From contig CAJYIW010000026.1 in the NCBI GenBank assembly GCA_913775095.1, forward strand, positions 1 through 64,000: DNA of 64,000 nt, written 5' to 3'. The notes below the pieces were generated by a model. That model was not told the DNA's origin, did not search any database, and saw only the letters and a program-made list of their open reading frames with translations. The position numbers were made by a program, and so were the translations under genes. This stretch comes from an uncultured Siphonobacter sp. Its GTDB lineage: Bacteria > Bacteroidota > Bacteroidia > Cytophagales > Spirosomataceae. Position 1 is the stretch's first letter. Each line of letters starts with the position of its first letter. Positions 63,742 through 64,000 of the stretch are shown one piece after another.

Positions 63742-63909
63742 GGGATAAGTTGATGAAAGGCCTGAGCCAAATAAAGTTTTGAAAGACCTGGAATAAATGG
63801 TAAAAATAGAAGGAAATGAAAAGCTATGTCTAAAATAATGGGTATTAAAAAGCTTTTTAGCCATATTTAAAGACCATTACTTTCCTCTTACAGTCTTGCT
63901 GTCAATCCT

Positions 63910-64000
63910 ATGTCGTTAACTTCTACCGCTCCCGAGCCTGAAGTGGCTCAGCCCGTGCCCATCAAACGTTTATTATCGCTGGATACGCTCCGGGGCTTTG
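63910..64000 (+). CDS. Acyltransferase-like membrane protein (partial)
   Basis: Thirty codons from an ATG at 63910 run into the right edge. The segment RLLSLDTLRGF matches the start of the heparan-alpha-glucosaminide N-acetyltransferase-like/DUF5009 membrane acyltransferases, whose first helix follows directly. It diverges from the M28 gene on the minus strand. Truncated by the window. Confidence 0.7.
   Translation, partial: MSLTSTAPEPEVAQPVPIKRLLSLDTLRGF

Overview
The window reads as a chromosome segment of a Bacteroidota bacterium, probably Cytophagales (Spirosomataceae/Cytophagaceae-like). The support is a SusC/SusD pair, a hybrid two-component regulator with Reg_prop/Y_Y_Y sensor repeats, a Bacteroidetes-type conjugation operon (TraE-TraN order), a MobB-like relaxase, DUF6520, DUF2911, DUF1080 and ThuA proteins, and no obvious Shine-Dalgarno sequences. 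I cannot name the genus. I saw no rRNA, tRNA, CRISPR array, transposase or integrase.

Layout. (1) 1-1249: sugar-nucleotide genes on the minus strand (start of UDP-glucose 6-dehydrogenase, mannose-1-phosphate guanylyltransferase). (2) About 1.26-32.6 kb: an accessory block that looks like an inserted conjugative element. It opens with an AT-rich stretch carrying a small XRE regulator and a nested palindrome block (2306-2479). Next comes a plus-strand TlpA-SusC-SusD operon converging on a minus-strand RiPP-type operon: LytS-like kinase, LytTR regulator, a 46-residue lanthipeptide-like precursor (13081-13221), full-length LanB dehydratase, Crp/Fnr regulator, MauE-like membrane protein, DUF6520 peptide. 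Upstream of the kinase lies the broken C-terminal end of an HlyD-type secretion adaptor. The block then has an RteC-like gene, the mating-pore genes traE, F, G, I-like, J, K, small L-like, M, N, a MobC-like RHH protein, a relaxase and a coupling protein. (3) 32.6-64 kb: ordinary chromosomal genes. These are a PAS kinase with its receiver, a large hybrid two-component regulator divergent from a YdeP/FdhF-like molybdoenzyme, esterase and ThuA proteins, two paralogous AG-x-N repeat proteins around a Crp/Fnr gene, an SF1 helicase, a two-domain glycosyltransferase, an S41 peptidase, an AraC regulator, DUF1349, DUF1080 and DUF2911 proteins, two M28 peptidases, a flavin-type oxidase, a serine hydrolase, a MocR-like regulator and the start of an acyltransferase-like membrane protein.

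Most interesting part. The 2.6-16.2 kb segment combines a LytTR-controlled precursor plus LanB with no LanC and no intact exporter, a redox set (TlpA, MauE, a two-cysteine secreted peptide), a TonB-dependent SusC/SusD system, and RNA-level structures: a hairpin between precursor and LanB, and two mutually exclusive hairpins between the Crp gene and mauE. That these form one peptide maturation, transport or sensing system is an inference from gene order and families, not something the sequence proves.
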